A DNA stretch of 53,525 nucleotides from an uncultured Saprospiraceae bacterium. GTDB lineage: Bacteria; Bacteroidota; Bacteroidia; Chitinophagales; Saprospiraceae. Under the pieces are notes generated by a model. The model searched no databases. It was not told the origin of the DNA and saw only the letters and a list, made by a program, of their open reading frames with translations. The position numbers and the translations under genes were made by a program. How positions within the stretch are numbered: the first letter of the stretch is position 1; each line of letters opens with the position of its first letter. The stretch lies in contig CALGAW010000069.1 in the NCBI GenBank assembly GCA_937959115.1, positions 1-53,525 on the forward strand. The letters run 5' to 3'. Shown here piece after piece: positions 42,240-51,698 of this stretch.

Positions 42240-43049
42240 TTAATCATTTTCTCCTTCTGATTTATAATACAAATACAACTGAAATGCAGCTATACTCATC
42301 AGAATATGCCATGCCGCATGACCATGAATCCAGCCAGCGGGATCACACAAGACACGGAATTTGTCCACACACCAAGAGAAGGTAGCCCCCAAAATCAATA
42401 CAATTGACATCCAGAGGTACCGATGATTGGCATGTGTCGTCCATTTTCTTTCAATATAGATAAACAGAACTACGTTAATGGTTAGCCCAATCAGAAGAGC
42501 TGGGATTGCGTTAAACGAATCTTCCCAATAGCCAAGCGAACCACCTATTATAATTGATGTCAGAATTAAGCTAACCATTGATAGGACAGACTTTCGAATA
42601 GGATTTCCCCTAGAATAATTAGAAAATCGATGTGCATTCAATATTAAAGGCAATAGAAAAGAGATATAAACGCCACTCATGTCAAATGCAAGTGCAATGC
42701 TGGAGACAGAGGCATGGAAAAACCAGCTAGATGTCCCCATAAACAAATATAGTAAGCCCCAATACCAGATGTAGCCCTTGTTGTTAAAAAGAAAGTTGGT
42801 AGGTGTTTTTGATTTTGTGTCGAGCAATATCCACCAGCCCAAATACCAGTAGATTAGGTTTGACCAAGAACTGATTGGTTCTCTGAAAATTGCTTCTAAT
42901 GCTTGAACTTCGCAGTAATTACCCATTGTTTTGGGCTGTACATACCATTCCAACCAAAAGTTTAAGGGGCCGAAAAATTGAATGCAGCACATGATAAGTG
43001 CCATGATAGCCGTTGGGAATAGCGCCTTAATATGAACATTGTTGCGCAT
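42240..43049 (-). CDS. Ceramidase-like membrane protein
   Basis: A 269-residue protein with about seven membrane segments in the pattern of alkaline ceramidases (CREST superfamily). Visible signatures are CEVQALEAIFREPISSWSNL near the N-terminus, FMGTSSWFFHASVSSIALAF DMSG with the His and Asp, and FSWCVDKFRVLCDPAGWIHG followed by HAAWHILM, which carries the C-terminal metal-binding His residues. Such enzymes split ceramide into a sphingoid base and a fatty acid; many Bacteroidota make sphingolipids. Its ATG overlaps the stop of the upstream gene (TAATG), so the two are co-translated. Confidence 0.8.
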   Translation of the reverse strand: MRNNVHIKALFPTAIMALIMCCIQFFGPLNFWLEWYVQPKTMGNYCEVQALEAIFREPISSWSNLIYWYLGWWILLDTKSKTPTNFLFNNKGYIWYWGLLYLFMGTSSWFFHASVSSIALAFDMSGVYISFLLPLILNAHRFSNYSRGNPIRKSVLSMVSLILTSIIIGGSLGYWEDSFNAIPALLIGLTINVVLFIYIERKWTTHANHRYLWMSIVLILGATFSWCVDKFRVLCDPAGWIHGHAAWHILMSIAAFQLYLYYKSEGEND

Positions 43050-44101
43050 TAGAGATCCTTCCTTATTGTGTCTTTCAACTCCATGACTAGTTCAGCACCA
43101 TAAACCTTGGCGGGTGTTTGAAAACCAACCTTTAGATTTCCATTCAACACCTTTTGAGTGATTAACAATGCGGTGCGGGCTGTTAGCGTATAACCCTCAG
43201 GACCAATAAAATTAGCAGCGACGATAGCACCCTTGCTGTTTCTGGCTTCTCCCCATACCAAGCAGTTGGCTGTTGCCCGTTGCTTATCTGTAGGGCCAGG
43301 CTTTCTGTTTTGGATGCGTTTCTTCAATCGGTTTTTCACAAACGTCCGTTTCAGGATCCAGCTGGCATACCGTTGCATTTTCAGATAACGTAAGGCTTTT
43401 GGGTGGATAGCCATATAAACCATAATATTTGGAATCCCAGTGTTGTGAAAGGCCGTAGACACATCGCCCCAAGGAATAGTGACCGCTAGTAACTCTTTAT
43501 TTGTAAAAGGAATCCGCCTTGTCTTATATCCAGGAGGCACTAGTTTAATCTTGCTGTTTTCTCGGATGGCACCACTTTCTCCAGCATTTTCTACAACAGT
43601 CATCGCTGTTCCCCTAGAAACGCCACCTCCTATGCTGCCAATTGCCAATTCGAGGTGCGTTGCATCTGGTAACTTATTTTGTAAGTAAGATGCCATACAA
43701 TCTGTTGGAACAACATCAAATCCAACGCCAGGCATTATCATGATTCCTTTATCCACTGCTCGTTGATGATTTCGATATCCCCGTTCAAACACTTCAATTT
43801 CACCAGTAATATCAAGATAATGCACGCCTGCTTCCAAGCAAGCCTTCATCATTGGTTTCGCTGTATGCTTAAATGGACCCGCACAATGCAAAACAACTTG
43901 AAAATCAGAAAGATGACTTACAACAGTTGAAGTGTCACTTAAATCAAAAACGTTATAGTCAAGATTATGCTCTGCAGCTAATTTTGTAATTTTTTCCTTA
44001 TTCCTTCCCGCTAGAACTGGCGTTAAGTTGTATTCTTGTGCAAATTGAATGATTAAGCCAGCTGTGTAGCCGTTTGCACCGTATAATAGGAATTTTTGCA
44101 T
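43049..44101 (-). CDS. Saccharopine dehydrogenase-like NAD(P)-binding protein
   Basis: The frame extends to 44236, but the upstream part only translates intergenic repeats. The ATG at 44101 begins MQKFLLYGANGYTAGLIIQF, a Rossmann fold with GANGYT at the start, giving 350 residues. Other signs are VVLHCAGPFKHTAKPMMKAC, GVHYLDITGEIEVFERGYRN and IMPGVGFDVVPTDCMASYL. Relatives include membrane-associated enoyl or lipid reductases (saccharopine-dehydrogenase-like oxidoreductases), not lysine enzymes. Overlap with the ceramidase-like gene suggests joint action on a lipid. Confidence 0.85.
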   Translation of the reverse strand: MQKFLLYGANGYTAGLIIQFAQEYNLTPVLAGRNKEKITKLAAEHNLDYNVFDLSDTSTVVSHLSDFQVVLHCAGPFKHTAKPMMKACLEAGVHYLDITGEIEVFERGYRNHQRAVDKGIMIMPGVGFDVVPTDCMASYLQNKLPDATHLELAIGSIGGGVSRGTAMTVVENAGESGAIRENSKIKLVPPGYKTRRIPFTNKELLAVTIPWGDVSTAFHNTGIPNIMVYMAIHPKALRYLKMQRYASWILKRTFVKNRLKKRIQNRKPGPTDKQRATANCLVWGEARNSKGAIVAANFIGPEGYTLTARTALLITQKVLNGNLKVGFQTPAKVYGAELVMELKDTIRKDL

Positions 44102-44110
44102 AATTTTAAG

Positions 44111-44235
44111 TGAATATTGAATATCGAATGTAGAACATCGAATGTCGAAGGATTTAAAGAGAATATCGAACGCTAAAGTTATTGAATGAAGAATAACAAA
44201 TATCGAAATTGAAAATAATGAATATCGAATTTTCA
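44111..44235. repeat. Degenerate AATATCGAA repeats
   Basis: About seven imperfect copies of GAATATCGAA/GAATGTCGAA-type words lie here, mixed with ATTGAATG words. They create a false N-terminal extension of the downstream minus gene (reading FDIRCSTFDIQYSL). I associate such strings with intergenic repeats in Bacteroidota genomes. The role is unknown. Confidence 0.6.
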
Positions 44236-44352
44236 ACGGTATGCATTATCTTTTATTTTTTTCTTTGGGCTAATTCTATTTTGTATTAACACTCGTTAGT
44301 GCTTTGTCATATGGTATTTGCAGGAGTAGTGCCTGATCTTGAAATTCGCTTT

Positions 44353-45894
44353 CTAAAGCGGCAAATTCCCATGCTTCTTCCTCGGCAAATTAGCAACCTT
44401 ATTTTCAAGCATCTTAAACGCTTTGATCAGCTTCGCTCGAGTATGTTGAGGTTCAATCACTTCGTCAATAAAACCACGCTTTGCAGCTCTGTATGGGTTT
44501 GCAAATTTATCACTATACTCCTTTTCTTTTTCTGCTAAGATGGTTTCAGGGTTATCTGCACTTTTTATCTCCTTTCGGAAAATAATCTCTGCAGCACCTT
44601 TAGCGCCCATTACTGCGATTTCAGCACTTGGCCAAGCATAGTTCATGTCAGAACCGATATGCTTGGAATTCATCACATCATAAGCACCACCATATGCCTT
44701 TCTAGTAATCACAGATATTCTAGGAACGGTGGCTTCACTAAAGGCATAAAGTAGCTTGGCGCCGTTCGAAATAATCCCATTCCATTCTTGATCGGTACCA
44801 GGTAAGAAGCCAGGAACATCCACTAATACGAGTAAAGGAATGTTGAAGCAATCGCATGTCCGTACAAATCGTGCACCTTTCCTAGAACTGTTGACATCCA
44901 ATACGCCAGCAAGGTAGTAGGGTTGGTTTGCTACAATTCCAATGCTTCTACCAGCTATTCTAGCGAATCCAACAACAATATTTTCAGCAAAATCTTTATG
45001 TATTTCTAGAAATGAATCATTATCAACTATACCGTTTATGACTTCACGCATGTCGTAAGGCTGATTAGCACTTTCGGGAATAATGCCTGACAGGACATCT
45101 CTAGTTTCGTCTTGTAGTTCATATGGATATACTGGGGCGTCTTCTTCGCAGTTTTGAGGCATATAGCTCATCAGCTTCTTGATTTCTTGGATGCACTCCA
45201 TATCATTTGCAGCAGTAAGGTGTGTGACTCCTGACTTAACAGAGTGTGCAGACGCTCCGCCTAGCTCTTCAGCAGTTACCTCTTCATTGGTTACCGTTTT
45301 TACAACGTTAGGCCCAGTGACAAACATGTAGGAAGTGTTTTCTACCATGACAATAAAATCAGTGATAGCAGGAGAGTAGACTGCTCCTCCGGCACAAGGC
45401 CCCATTACAGCAGAAATCTGAGGAATCACACCACTGGCAATCGTATTTCGATAAAAGATATCTGCATAACCACCAAGGGATTGCACACCTTCTTGAATTC
45501 TGGCACCTCCTGAATCATTTAAACCGATAAGGGGAGCACCGTTTTGCATGGCGAGATCCATGATTTTACAGATTTTCTCGGCATGGGTTTCAGATAATGA
45601 GCCACCAAATACTGTAAAGTCTTGAGCAAACACATAGACCATTCTACCATTGAGCTCTCCGTAACCCGTGACAACACCGTCTCCATAAAACTGTTGGTCT
45701 TCCATCCCAAAGTCTTTGCAACGATGTGTAACCAGCATCCCGATTTCTTCGAAGGTTCCTTTGTCTATAAGGAAGTGGATTCGCTCTCTAGCTGTGAGCT
45801 TTCCTTTTTTGTGCTGGGTCTCAATCCGCTTTTGCCCACCGCCAATTTTGGCTAGGTCCTTCTTCTCATTCAATAACTCAATTTTGTTCTGCAT
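44353..45894 (-). CDS. Acyl-CoA carboxylase carboxyltransferase (beta) subunit
   Basis: Transfers the carboxyl group from biotin to an acyl-CoA, most likely propionyl-CoA. Start is the ATG at 45894 ([20 protein letters not shown]), not the longer frame from 45921; 513 residues. Features: [60 protein letters not shown], the first oxyanion region [17 protein letters not shown], and [20 protein letters not shown] with [18 protein letters not shown] in the second crotonase-type domain. The biotin carboxylase/BCCP alpha subunit is not in the window. Propionyl- and methylcrotonyl-type chains are hard to separate, but the length and motifs favour propionyl-CoA. Confidence 0.92.
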   Translation of the reverse strand: MQNKIELLNEKKDLAKIGGGQKRIETQHKKGKLTARERIHFLIDKGTFEEIGMLVTHRCKDFGMEDQQFYGDGVVTGYGELNGRMVYVFAQDFTVFGGSLSETHAEKICKIMDLAMQNGAPLIGLNDSGGARIQEGVQSLGGYADIFYRNTIASGVIPQISAVMGPCAGGAVYSPAITDFIVMVENTSYMFVTGPNVVKTVTNEEVTAEELGGASAHSVKSGVTHLTAANDMECIQEIKKLMSYMPQNCEEDAPVYPYELQDETRDVLSGIIPESANQPYDMREVINGIVDNDSFLEIHKDFAENIVVGFARIAGRSIGIVANQPYYLAGVLDVNSSRKGARFVRTCDCFNIPLLVLVDVPGFLPGTDQEWNGIISNGAKLLYAFSEATVPRISVITRKAYGGAYDVMNSKHIGSDMNYAWPSAEIAVMGAKGAAEIIFRKEIKSADNPETILAEKEKEYSDKFANPYRAAKRGFIDEVIEPQHTRAKLIKAFKMLENKVANLPRKKHGNLPL

Positions 45895-46035
45895 CGTCGT
45901 GTGTTTTCTAATGAAGCCCAAAAATAATTAAAACTTATTGAATTTGAAGTCAATTCTTAATTTCCTGTAGGTTTACTTGGATAAGTTACCTTTTTCTTCC
46001 CTATAATGTTTTAGAATAGATGGAGTTAACAAGTA

Positions 46036-47793
46036 CTAGTCAAAATAGGAAATAATCTCAGCATCAGAATTGTTAATGAAAACACATTCGTTGCTGCTAC
46101 CAGGAACAACCGTAACGGTCAGGGTAGTACTACCTGAAGTGTTTTGTGGATCATAATTACCAACGACACCAAAGGCCGCTCTATGATTCGGTCCTAGGAT
46201 TTTGGAGTATTCAAATTCATGGAAAAGACCATTGTTCCCCAAGTATTTCCAGGCAGAATTTAACACTGGAGTGAATCCAACATTGGTAAGCGCTGGATTC
46301 CAATTGAATGTAAAGCGAGGATCTTGAGGTATTCTAATTTTGATTGATGATCCATCTGTTTTATTCTCAGCTATTTGAAACAACTCAACGGCAATCCCAA
46401 GCGTAGAGTTCCCTGAAATGCTGGAAGGGATAGCAGAAACAATGGGCGTTAGGTCAGGACATGCGGGTTCCTCGCAGACATTACTTATTGTGTCCACTAA
46501 GTCGACATTATCATATTTGACATATCGAATCAGATTGTCGTACGTGGGATTTTTCCCAACGGAAGCAAACTGATATCTTGTTGCTGGATTTGTTTGCATG
46601 GCGGCTCTTTGTACATAAAGCCCAGAACTGCCACCTGAGTTAAGTTCAGAGATGGGAAAAGATTCTACAATTAAATTATTAAGGTCAATACTCCCAAGTA
46701 ATTCCGATACTCTAAGCTTTGAGCTGTAAACTGAAGTAAAATCATTGTTCACAATGGTTAGGCTATCGAGATAAGAATCATAGCTAAATTTAGAATTGAA
46801 CCGATTAGGAATTCTTCCTATATACTGCCAATCTTCCCAACTAGTTCCTCCATCTTCCTTGTAATAATAAATTGCATCACCAGAATCAAAATCATATCCC
46901 AATACATGTAAATCATCATTACAAGGATTTTTCCAGATGTCAGTAATATTATTGGCTGCAGTCGCACTATTTCCCATCCAACTAAAGCCGGAAGGTATGG
47001 CAGCTGAAAACCCAAAATCAATTGTTTGATGAGCAGGTAAGTAAAAATCTGGTGTACCTGAAACATTGTATAGACCACTTTGGGCAACCAATTCTAATCG
47101 ATTGTCTCCTACAAATGTGCCATATACGTATAAAAACATGTTGTAGGCATTGCCATTGACTAATTCATCCATAACGAGTGGTCCATTCCATTCAGGCTGA
47201 AAGGGGTATTTCCAGATCAGTTTGAAGGTTGCAGGTGGTGAGCCAGAGACATGCCACCAAACGACTTCTAAGCCATTTGAAGGATTTATGGCAGCGCCTA
47301 TATAGTTTGACGTTGTACCTTGGAGATTAATTGAACCATTGACTTCTATATAATTCGTAGTACTTGTGTTTGTTTGAGTATTGTATTTAACATTTACAAT
47401 ACGATTGGTATATACGTTACCTGCATCTAAGCCAGTCAATTCAATTCCATAGGAATTTATAGTATTCCCAGACATAGTATGTGCCATATTTTGCTGGACT
47501 TCATAACTAGCAATGTTGGATTGTCCTACTTGACTCCAAGTCGATTGATTTGATCCGAGTCTGTAATACCGAATTAAATCATTATGGTATACATCAGCAC
47601 CATCATCAATTGCCATCCATTGCTCATCGGCTTCTGATCTCATTATCGATCTTAAATGTGGTCCCCAACCACCAAACATATTGGCGTAGTTTCTGTTAAG
47701 GTTTGTGATGGTCGAAATATTATGAGATTGGCAGTAAGTAGTTTGTTCAATCAATATTATGCCTAGAAGGATGAGTAAGGATTTCCAGTTCAT
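46036..47793 (-). CDS. Secreted protein with shared C-terminal module
   Basis: The ATG at 47793 begins a signal peptide (MNWKSLLILLGIILIEQTTY, cut near CQS); the frame from 47844 is rejected. The 585-residue protein has about 430 residues of repeated beta strands with Trp- and Asp-rich motifs (QWMAIDDGADVYHNDLIRYY, LEVVWWHVSGSPPATFKLIW, LHVLGYDFDSGDAIYYY), suggestive of a beta-propeller of sialidase type. This is followed by CEEPACPDLTPIVSAIPSSI and the module ending NNSDAEIISYFD. The module is more divergent than the copies at 19736-22117 and 28127-30250 but keeps DPR, W-Y-GNNG-FH, YDPQ and NN-DxE. Function unknown; probably surface-exposed. Confidence 0.75.
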   Translation of the reverse strand: MNWKSLLILLGIILIEQTTYCQSHNISTITNLNRNYANMFGGWGPHLRSIMRSEADEQWMAIDDGADVYHNDLIRYYRLGSNQSTWSQVGQSNIASYEVQQNMAHTMSGNTINSYGIELTGLDAGNVYTNRIVNVKYNTQTNTSTTNYIEVNGSINLQGTTSNYIGAAINPSNGLEVVWWHVSGSPPATFKLIWKYPFQPEWNGPLVMDELVNGNAYNMFLYVYGTFVGDNRLELVAQSGLYNVSGTPDFYLPAHQTIDFGFSAAIPSGFSWMGNSATAANNITDIWKNPCNDDLHVLGYDFDSGDAIYYYKEDGGTSWEDWQYIGRIPNRFNSKFSYDSYLDSLTIVNNDFTSVYSSKLRVSELLGSIDLNNLIVESFPISELNSGGSSGLYVQRAAMQTNPATRYQFASVGKNPTYDNLIRYVKYDNVDLVDTISNVCEEPACPDLTPIVSAIPSSISGNSTLGIAVELFQIAENKTDGSSIKIRIPQDPRFTFNWNPALTNVGFTPVLNSAWKYLGNNGLFHEFEYSKILGPNHRAAFGVVGNYDPQNTSGSTTLTVTVVPGSSNECVFINNSDAEIISYFD

Positions 47794-47969
47794 GAATTCA
47801 AATTTATTGTAAATCAAGTACTGAAAATAATGAAAATAAGGCATAAAATGTTCAATTTATTCATGTAAATTAAGAATGATATTCAGTCATATTTGTATTT
47901 TATAAAAATACTATCACTAGTTTTATTAAATTTGACTATAGAATTACACTTTATACTAATAGTTTTACT

Positions 47970-49811
47970 ATGAAAAAACTTCATGTTCTGGCACTTTTGA
48001 TGCTAATCCTTATCGGTTGCAAAGAAAGAGGTCCCTTGGATTCGAAAAAACCATCCGATTATTCTCAAGCAGAAATTACTGAGGCTACAGCTCATGCCAA
48101 ACAGTTTTTTGACCGAACATTCATGGAAGAGGTAAAACTATCGCCGGAATGGGGTGCTTATCTTGGAGTGAAAGACAACGCTGATAAGTGGGATGAATAT
48201 ACCGATGAAGCTGCTGAAATTGAATTGAATTTTAAGAAAGATTTATTGAAGAAACTAAAGGATAGTATTCAGTTTCATGCCTTAGATTCAGATACACAGT
48301 TAAGTTACAAGCTATTCGAAAAACGACTACAAGATGGAATAGACCGATATAAGTGGCGTCATTACGGCTATCCAGTCAATCAAATGTATGGCACTCACAC
48401 CAAGGTTCCTTCCTTCATGGCTAATGCGCATAGCATTGATAATGAGCAAGATGCTAAAGACTATATAAGTAGATTAAATGCTGTTCCTAAATTGTTTGAT
48501 CAGGGAATAGCTGATCTGAAAGTCAGAGCATCTAAAAACATTATACCTCCGAAGTTTGTATTTCCAAAGGTACTAGAGTCTGCTACGAATGTACTCGAAG
48601 GTCTTGAGTCGAAAGATGATAAAAATGTGATTTATTCCGACTTTAAAAAGAAACTTGGAAAACTAAAGGACCTTCCTCAGAAGAAAAAAGACGAACTGCT
48701 TGCCCAATGCCAGCAAAGCCTTACAGCTAGTGTTAAACCAGCTTATGAGAAACTAATTGCCTACTTAGGAGACCTTGAAAAACAAGCCAATACAGATGAT
48801 GGCGCCTGGAAATTTGAAAACGGCATTGAATATTATAATCATAGACTAAAAGCGTACACGACAACTGATCTTACCGCTGAAGAAATTCATTCTATTGGAC
48901 TTGAAGAAATGAAGCGAATCCATAAAGAGATGGAGGTAATTAAAGATAAAGTTGGTTTTAAGGGGGATCTCCAAGCATTTTTTAAGTTTATGCGTGAGGA
49001 CAATCAATTTTATTATGCAGATTCTAAAAAGGGTAGAGATGCCTATATGAAAGATGCAGAAAAAATTATTGATGAAATGCGACCTAAGTTAAACGATCTG
49101 TTTATTACTAAACCTAAGGCTGAGCTTGTCGTCAAACGTGTGGAAGCCTACAGAGAGAAAGCGGCAGGCAAAGCATTTTACATGCGTCCCAAACCTGATG
49201 GCTCTAGACCAGGCATCTATTATGCAAATATGTATTCGATGAAAGACATGCCTAAATACCAAATGGAGGCATTAGCATATCACGAAGCAATTCCAGGACA
49301 TCACATGCAACTGAGTATTGCTCAAGAGCTTGGGGAAATGCCGAAGTTCAGAAAATATGGTAGCTATACAGCTTATATTGAAGGCTGGGGACTCTATTCT
49401 GAGTATATTCCAAAGGAATTGGGCTTTTACAGTGATCCGTATTCAGATTTCGGTCGCTTAGCAATGGAGCTGTGGAGAGCTTGCCGTTTGGTAGTAGATT
49501 CAGGTATTCATTTTAAAAAATGGAATAGAGATAAAAGTATCAAGTTCTACATGACAAATACGCCGAACTCTGAAGGCGACTGTATTAAAATGGTAGAACG
49601 ACACATCGTCCGCCCTGGACAAGCAACTGCCTATAAAATTGGGATGATTAAAATCCTTGAGTTGCGTGAAGAGGCTAAAAAGAAATTAGCAGATAAGTTT
49701 GATATCAGGGAATTTCATGAGGTCGTTCTCACAAATGGGGCACTTCCACTTGATGTTTTAGAGGATTTGGTAAATATTTACATTGAAGAAACATTAAAAA
49801 AAGAAAGCTAA
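47970..49811 (+). CDS. DUF885 family lipoprotein, probable zinc hydrolase
   Basis: A 613-residue lipoprotein: the signal MKKLHVLALLMLILIGC ends with Cys17. It is helical throughout, with the family motif ALAYHEAIPGHHMQLSIAQE (His438, Glu439, His444, His445), an inverted or modified HExxH-type site, followed by YTAYIEGWGLYSEYIPKEL, where the Glu residues are likely further ligands. The C-terminal region has FYMTNTPNSEGDCIKMVERH then VRPGQATAYKIGM. DUF885 proteins are thought to be peptidase-like, but the substrate is not established. It is likely periplasmic or surface-attached. Confidence 0.88.
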   Translation: MKKLHVLALLMLILIGCKERGPLDSKKPSDYSQAEITEATAHAKQFFDRTFMEEVKLSPEWGAYLGVKDNADKWDEYTDEAAEIELNFKKDLLKKLKDSIQFHALDSDTQLSYKLFEKRLQDGIDRYKWRHYGYPVNQMYGTHTKVPSFMANAHSIDNEQDAKDYISRLNAVPKLFDQGIADLKVRASKNIIPPKFVFPKVLESATNVLEGLESKDDKNVIYSDFKKKLGKLKDLPQKKKDELLAQCQQSLTASVKPAYEKLIAYLGDLEKQANTDDGAWKFENGIEYYNHRLKAYTTTDLTAEEIHSIGLEEMKRIHKEMEVIKDKVGFKGDLQAFFKFMREDNQFYYADSKKGRDAYMKDAEKIIDEMRPKLNDLFITKPKAELVVKRVEAYREKAAGKAFYMRPKPDGSRPGIYYANMYSMKDMPKYQMEALAYHEAIPGHHMQLSIAQELGEMPKFRKYGSYTAYIEGWGLYSEYIPKELGFYSDPYSDFGRLAMELWRACRLVVDSGIHFKKWNRDKSIKFYMTNTPNSEGDCIKMVERHIVRPGQATAYKIGMIKILELREEAKKKLADKFDIREFHEVVLTNGALPLDVLEDLVNIYIEETLKKES

Positions 49812-49921
49812 TCTAGTATCTAATCAAGCATTTAGTCGTTTGTTTATAGCTCCTAGTCGTTATTGCTTGGTCATTCTAAAAATTTAACCAATCTTTAGTA
49901 CTTCAATATTTGGGAATAAAT

Positions 49922-49929
49922 TATCTTTG
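49922..49929 (+). promoter_or_regulatory. -7 promoter box for lepB
   Basis: TATCTTTG matches TAnnTTTG, 22 bases before the ATG at 49952. A TTTG lies too close upstream to be a standard -33 element. Confidence 0.5.
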
Positions 49930-49951
49930 TGCCTGATTAAAAAAAAATTGA

Positions 49952-51538
49952 ATGTCATTAGCAATAATATGCATCTTTATACTCGCTTCTTTTGTGGGTC
50001 TTTATAAGTTGTTTGAGAAAGCAGGGGTCGAGGGTTGGAAAGCACTGGTACCCGGTTACAACTTCTGGGTATGGTCTGAGATTACCGGCAGTCCAAAGTG
50101 GTGGCTTGCTTTACTACTTGTTCCGCTTGTCAATTTTTTCATATTGGCCTATATGCTGATAGACTTAGTTAACTCGTTTGGCAAAAACGGATTTGGTCAG
50201 CACACAGCTGCGGTGGTTGCGCCTTTTGCTTATTTGCCGTTTCTAGGCTTTAAAGACGAAACTGCAAAGTATCTAGGAAAAGGATACCAGTTAATCAAGG
50301 ATCAACCAATCAAAAAGTCTGGTGTTCGTGAATGGTCTGAAGCTATCATTTTTGCTGTTTTTGCTGCTACACTAATACGGATGTTTTTGATAGAAGCATA
50401 CACGATCCCTACACCGTCTATGGAAGGGTCTTTGATGGTTGGTGATTTCTTGTTCGTAAGTAAAATCAACTATGGAGTAAGAATGCCGAATACTCCGTTA
50501 CAGTTTCCTTTGGTGCACAATACCTTGCCAAAGGTCGGTTCTGAGTCCTACTCTAAACTGATTCAATGGGATTACAAGCGTTTTGGAAAGGTTGATATTG
50601 AGCGATTTGACCCAGTAGTATTTAACTTCCCTGATGGTGATACTGTTGCTTATCCTTCTAATTCTGCTATGACTAAATGGTACAATGAAATTCAAAATAG
50701 AAACTACTATCATCAGTTTGTCCGTAGTCCGAATATTGGTAGAAGAAACATTGATCGATATTTTGATGTACGGGTTCGCCCAGTAGATAAAAGAGACAAT
50801 TACATCAAGCGATGTGTCGGTATCCCTTCTGACAAAATTGAAGTAAGAGAAGGAAATTTGTATGTGAATGATCAAGAAGCAAGAAAACCAAAAGGACTTC
50901 AATACAAATACATCGTAAATGGGAATCTAAGAATGCTCAAAAAGGAGCTAGCCGAAGTCGATCTAGAGGTATCAGACTTTTTACCCTTAGATAAAACAGG
51001 GACCAAATACGTTGGATACTTGACTGAAGATCATTTAAACCACTTGAATAAGGTCCTAGGTGAAGGTAAGATCGTTAGAGATATTCTTCCTAAGGAACTT
51101 CCAAGGGTAACATTCCCGCATGACCGCATTAATTTTAACTGGAATTCTGATAATTTTGGACCAGTTGTCGTTCCTAAAAAAGGAGAATCAGTCAATCTTT
51201 CAAAATCCAATATTGCACTCTATAGAAAAGTTATTCGAGATCACGAGAAAAACAGTCTAGAGATCAAAGGTGGCAAAATCTTTATTAACGGCAAGGAAAC
51301 AGACTCTTATACCTTTAAAATGGATTACTTTTTCATGATGGGAGATAACAGATACAATTCTGAAGACAGTAGAATCTGGGGATTTGTCCCTGAAGATCAT
51401 ATAGTAGGTACACCATTGTTCATCTGGATGTCCTTGAAAAATGGTTCTTTAAGAGATACAAAAGACCAGTTTAGAAGAACAGTATCTGGTGGAATCAATT
51501 GGAAGCGTCTGTTTAAGGGCGCAAATGATATGAATTAA
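49952..51538 (+). CDS. lepB: Signal peptidase I with N-terminal membrane extension
   Basis: Cleaves signal peptides of exported proteins at the inner membrane. The first 110 residues form a small membrane domain (KLFEKAGVEGWKALVPGYNF, SPKWWLALLLVPLVNFFILA) that I associate with DUF5684-type sequences fused to LepB in Bacteroidota. A membrane helix (AIIFAVFAATLIRMFLI) leads to the catalytic part. The nucleophile is Ser156 in TIPTPSMEGSLMVGD and the general base is Lys286 in RDNYIKRCVGIPSDKIEV. Box E is MMGDNRYNSEDSRIWGFVPE. A long insertion separates the boxes, giving 528 residues against about 320 in E. coli. The many exported proteins in this window depend on such an enzyme. Confidence 0.93.
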   Translation: MSLAIICIFILASFVGLYKLFEKAGVEGWKALVPGYNFWVWSEITGSPKWWLALLLVPLVNFFILAYMLIDLVNSFGKNGFGQHTAAVVAPFAYLPFLGFKDETAKYLGKGYQLIKDQPIKKSGVREWSEAIIFAVFAATLIRMFLIEAYTIPTPSMEGSLMVGDFLFVSKINYGVRMPNTPLQFPLVHNTLPKVGSESYSKLIQWDYKRFGKVDIERFDPVVFNFPDGDTVAYPSNSAMTKWYNEIQNRNYYHQFVRSPNIGRRNIDRYFDVRVRPVDKRDNYIKRCVGIPSDKIEVREGNLYVNDQEARKPKGLQYKYIVNGNLRMLKKELAEVDLEVSDFLPLDKTGTKYVGYLTEDHLNHLNKVLGEGKIVRDILPKELPRVTFPHDRINFNWNSDNFGPVVVPKKGESVNLSKSNIALYRKVIRDHEKNSLEIKGGKIFINGKETDSYTFKMDYFFMMGDNRYNSEDSRIWGFVPEDHIVGTPLFIWMSLKNGSLRDTKDQFRRTVSGGINWKRLFKGANDMN

Positions 51539-51698
51539 GATTTTAGATACAATCAATCGTTGTTAAACCTTTGTTACTTTTTGTTGTTTTTAATAACAAA
51601 CAGAAAAAAATAGTTTAATTTATTAGACTATTTATTAATCAGGTACGTTTTTAGTGTTAGAACTAATTAACGTTTAATTTCGAGAAATCTTTAGTTTT

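Noticed and set aside
43049-44236. Longer form of the saccharopine-dehydrogenase-like protein
   Set aside because: The extra 45 residues translate intergenic AATATCGAA repeats; the Rossmann fold begins right after the ATG at 44101.
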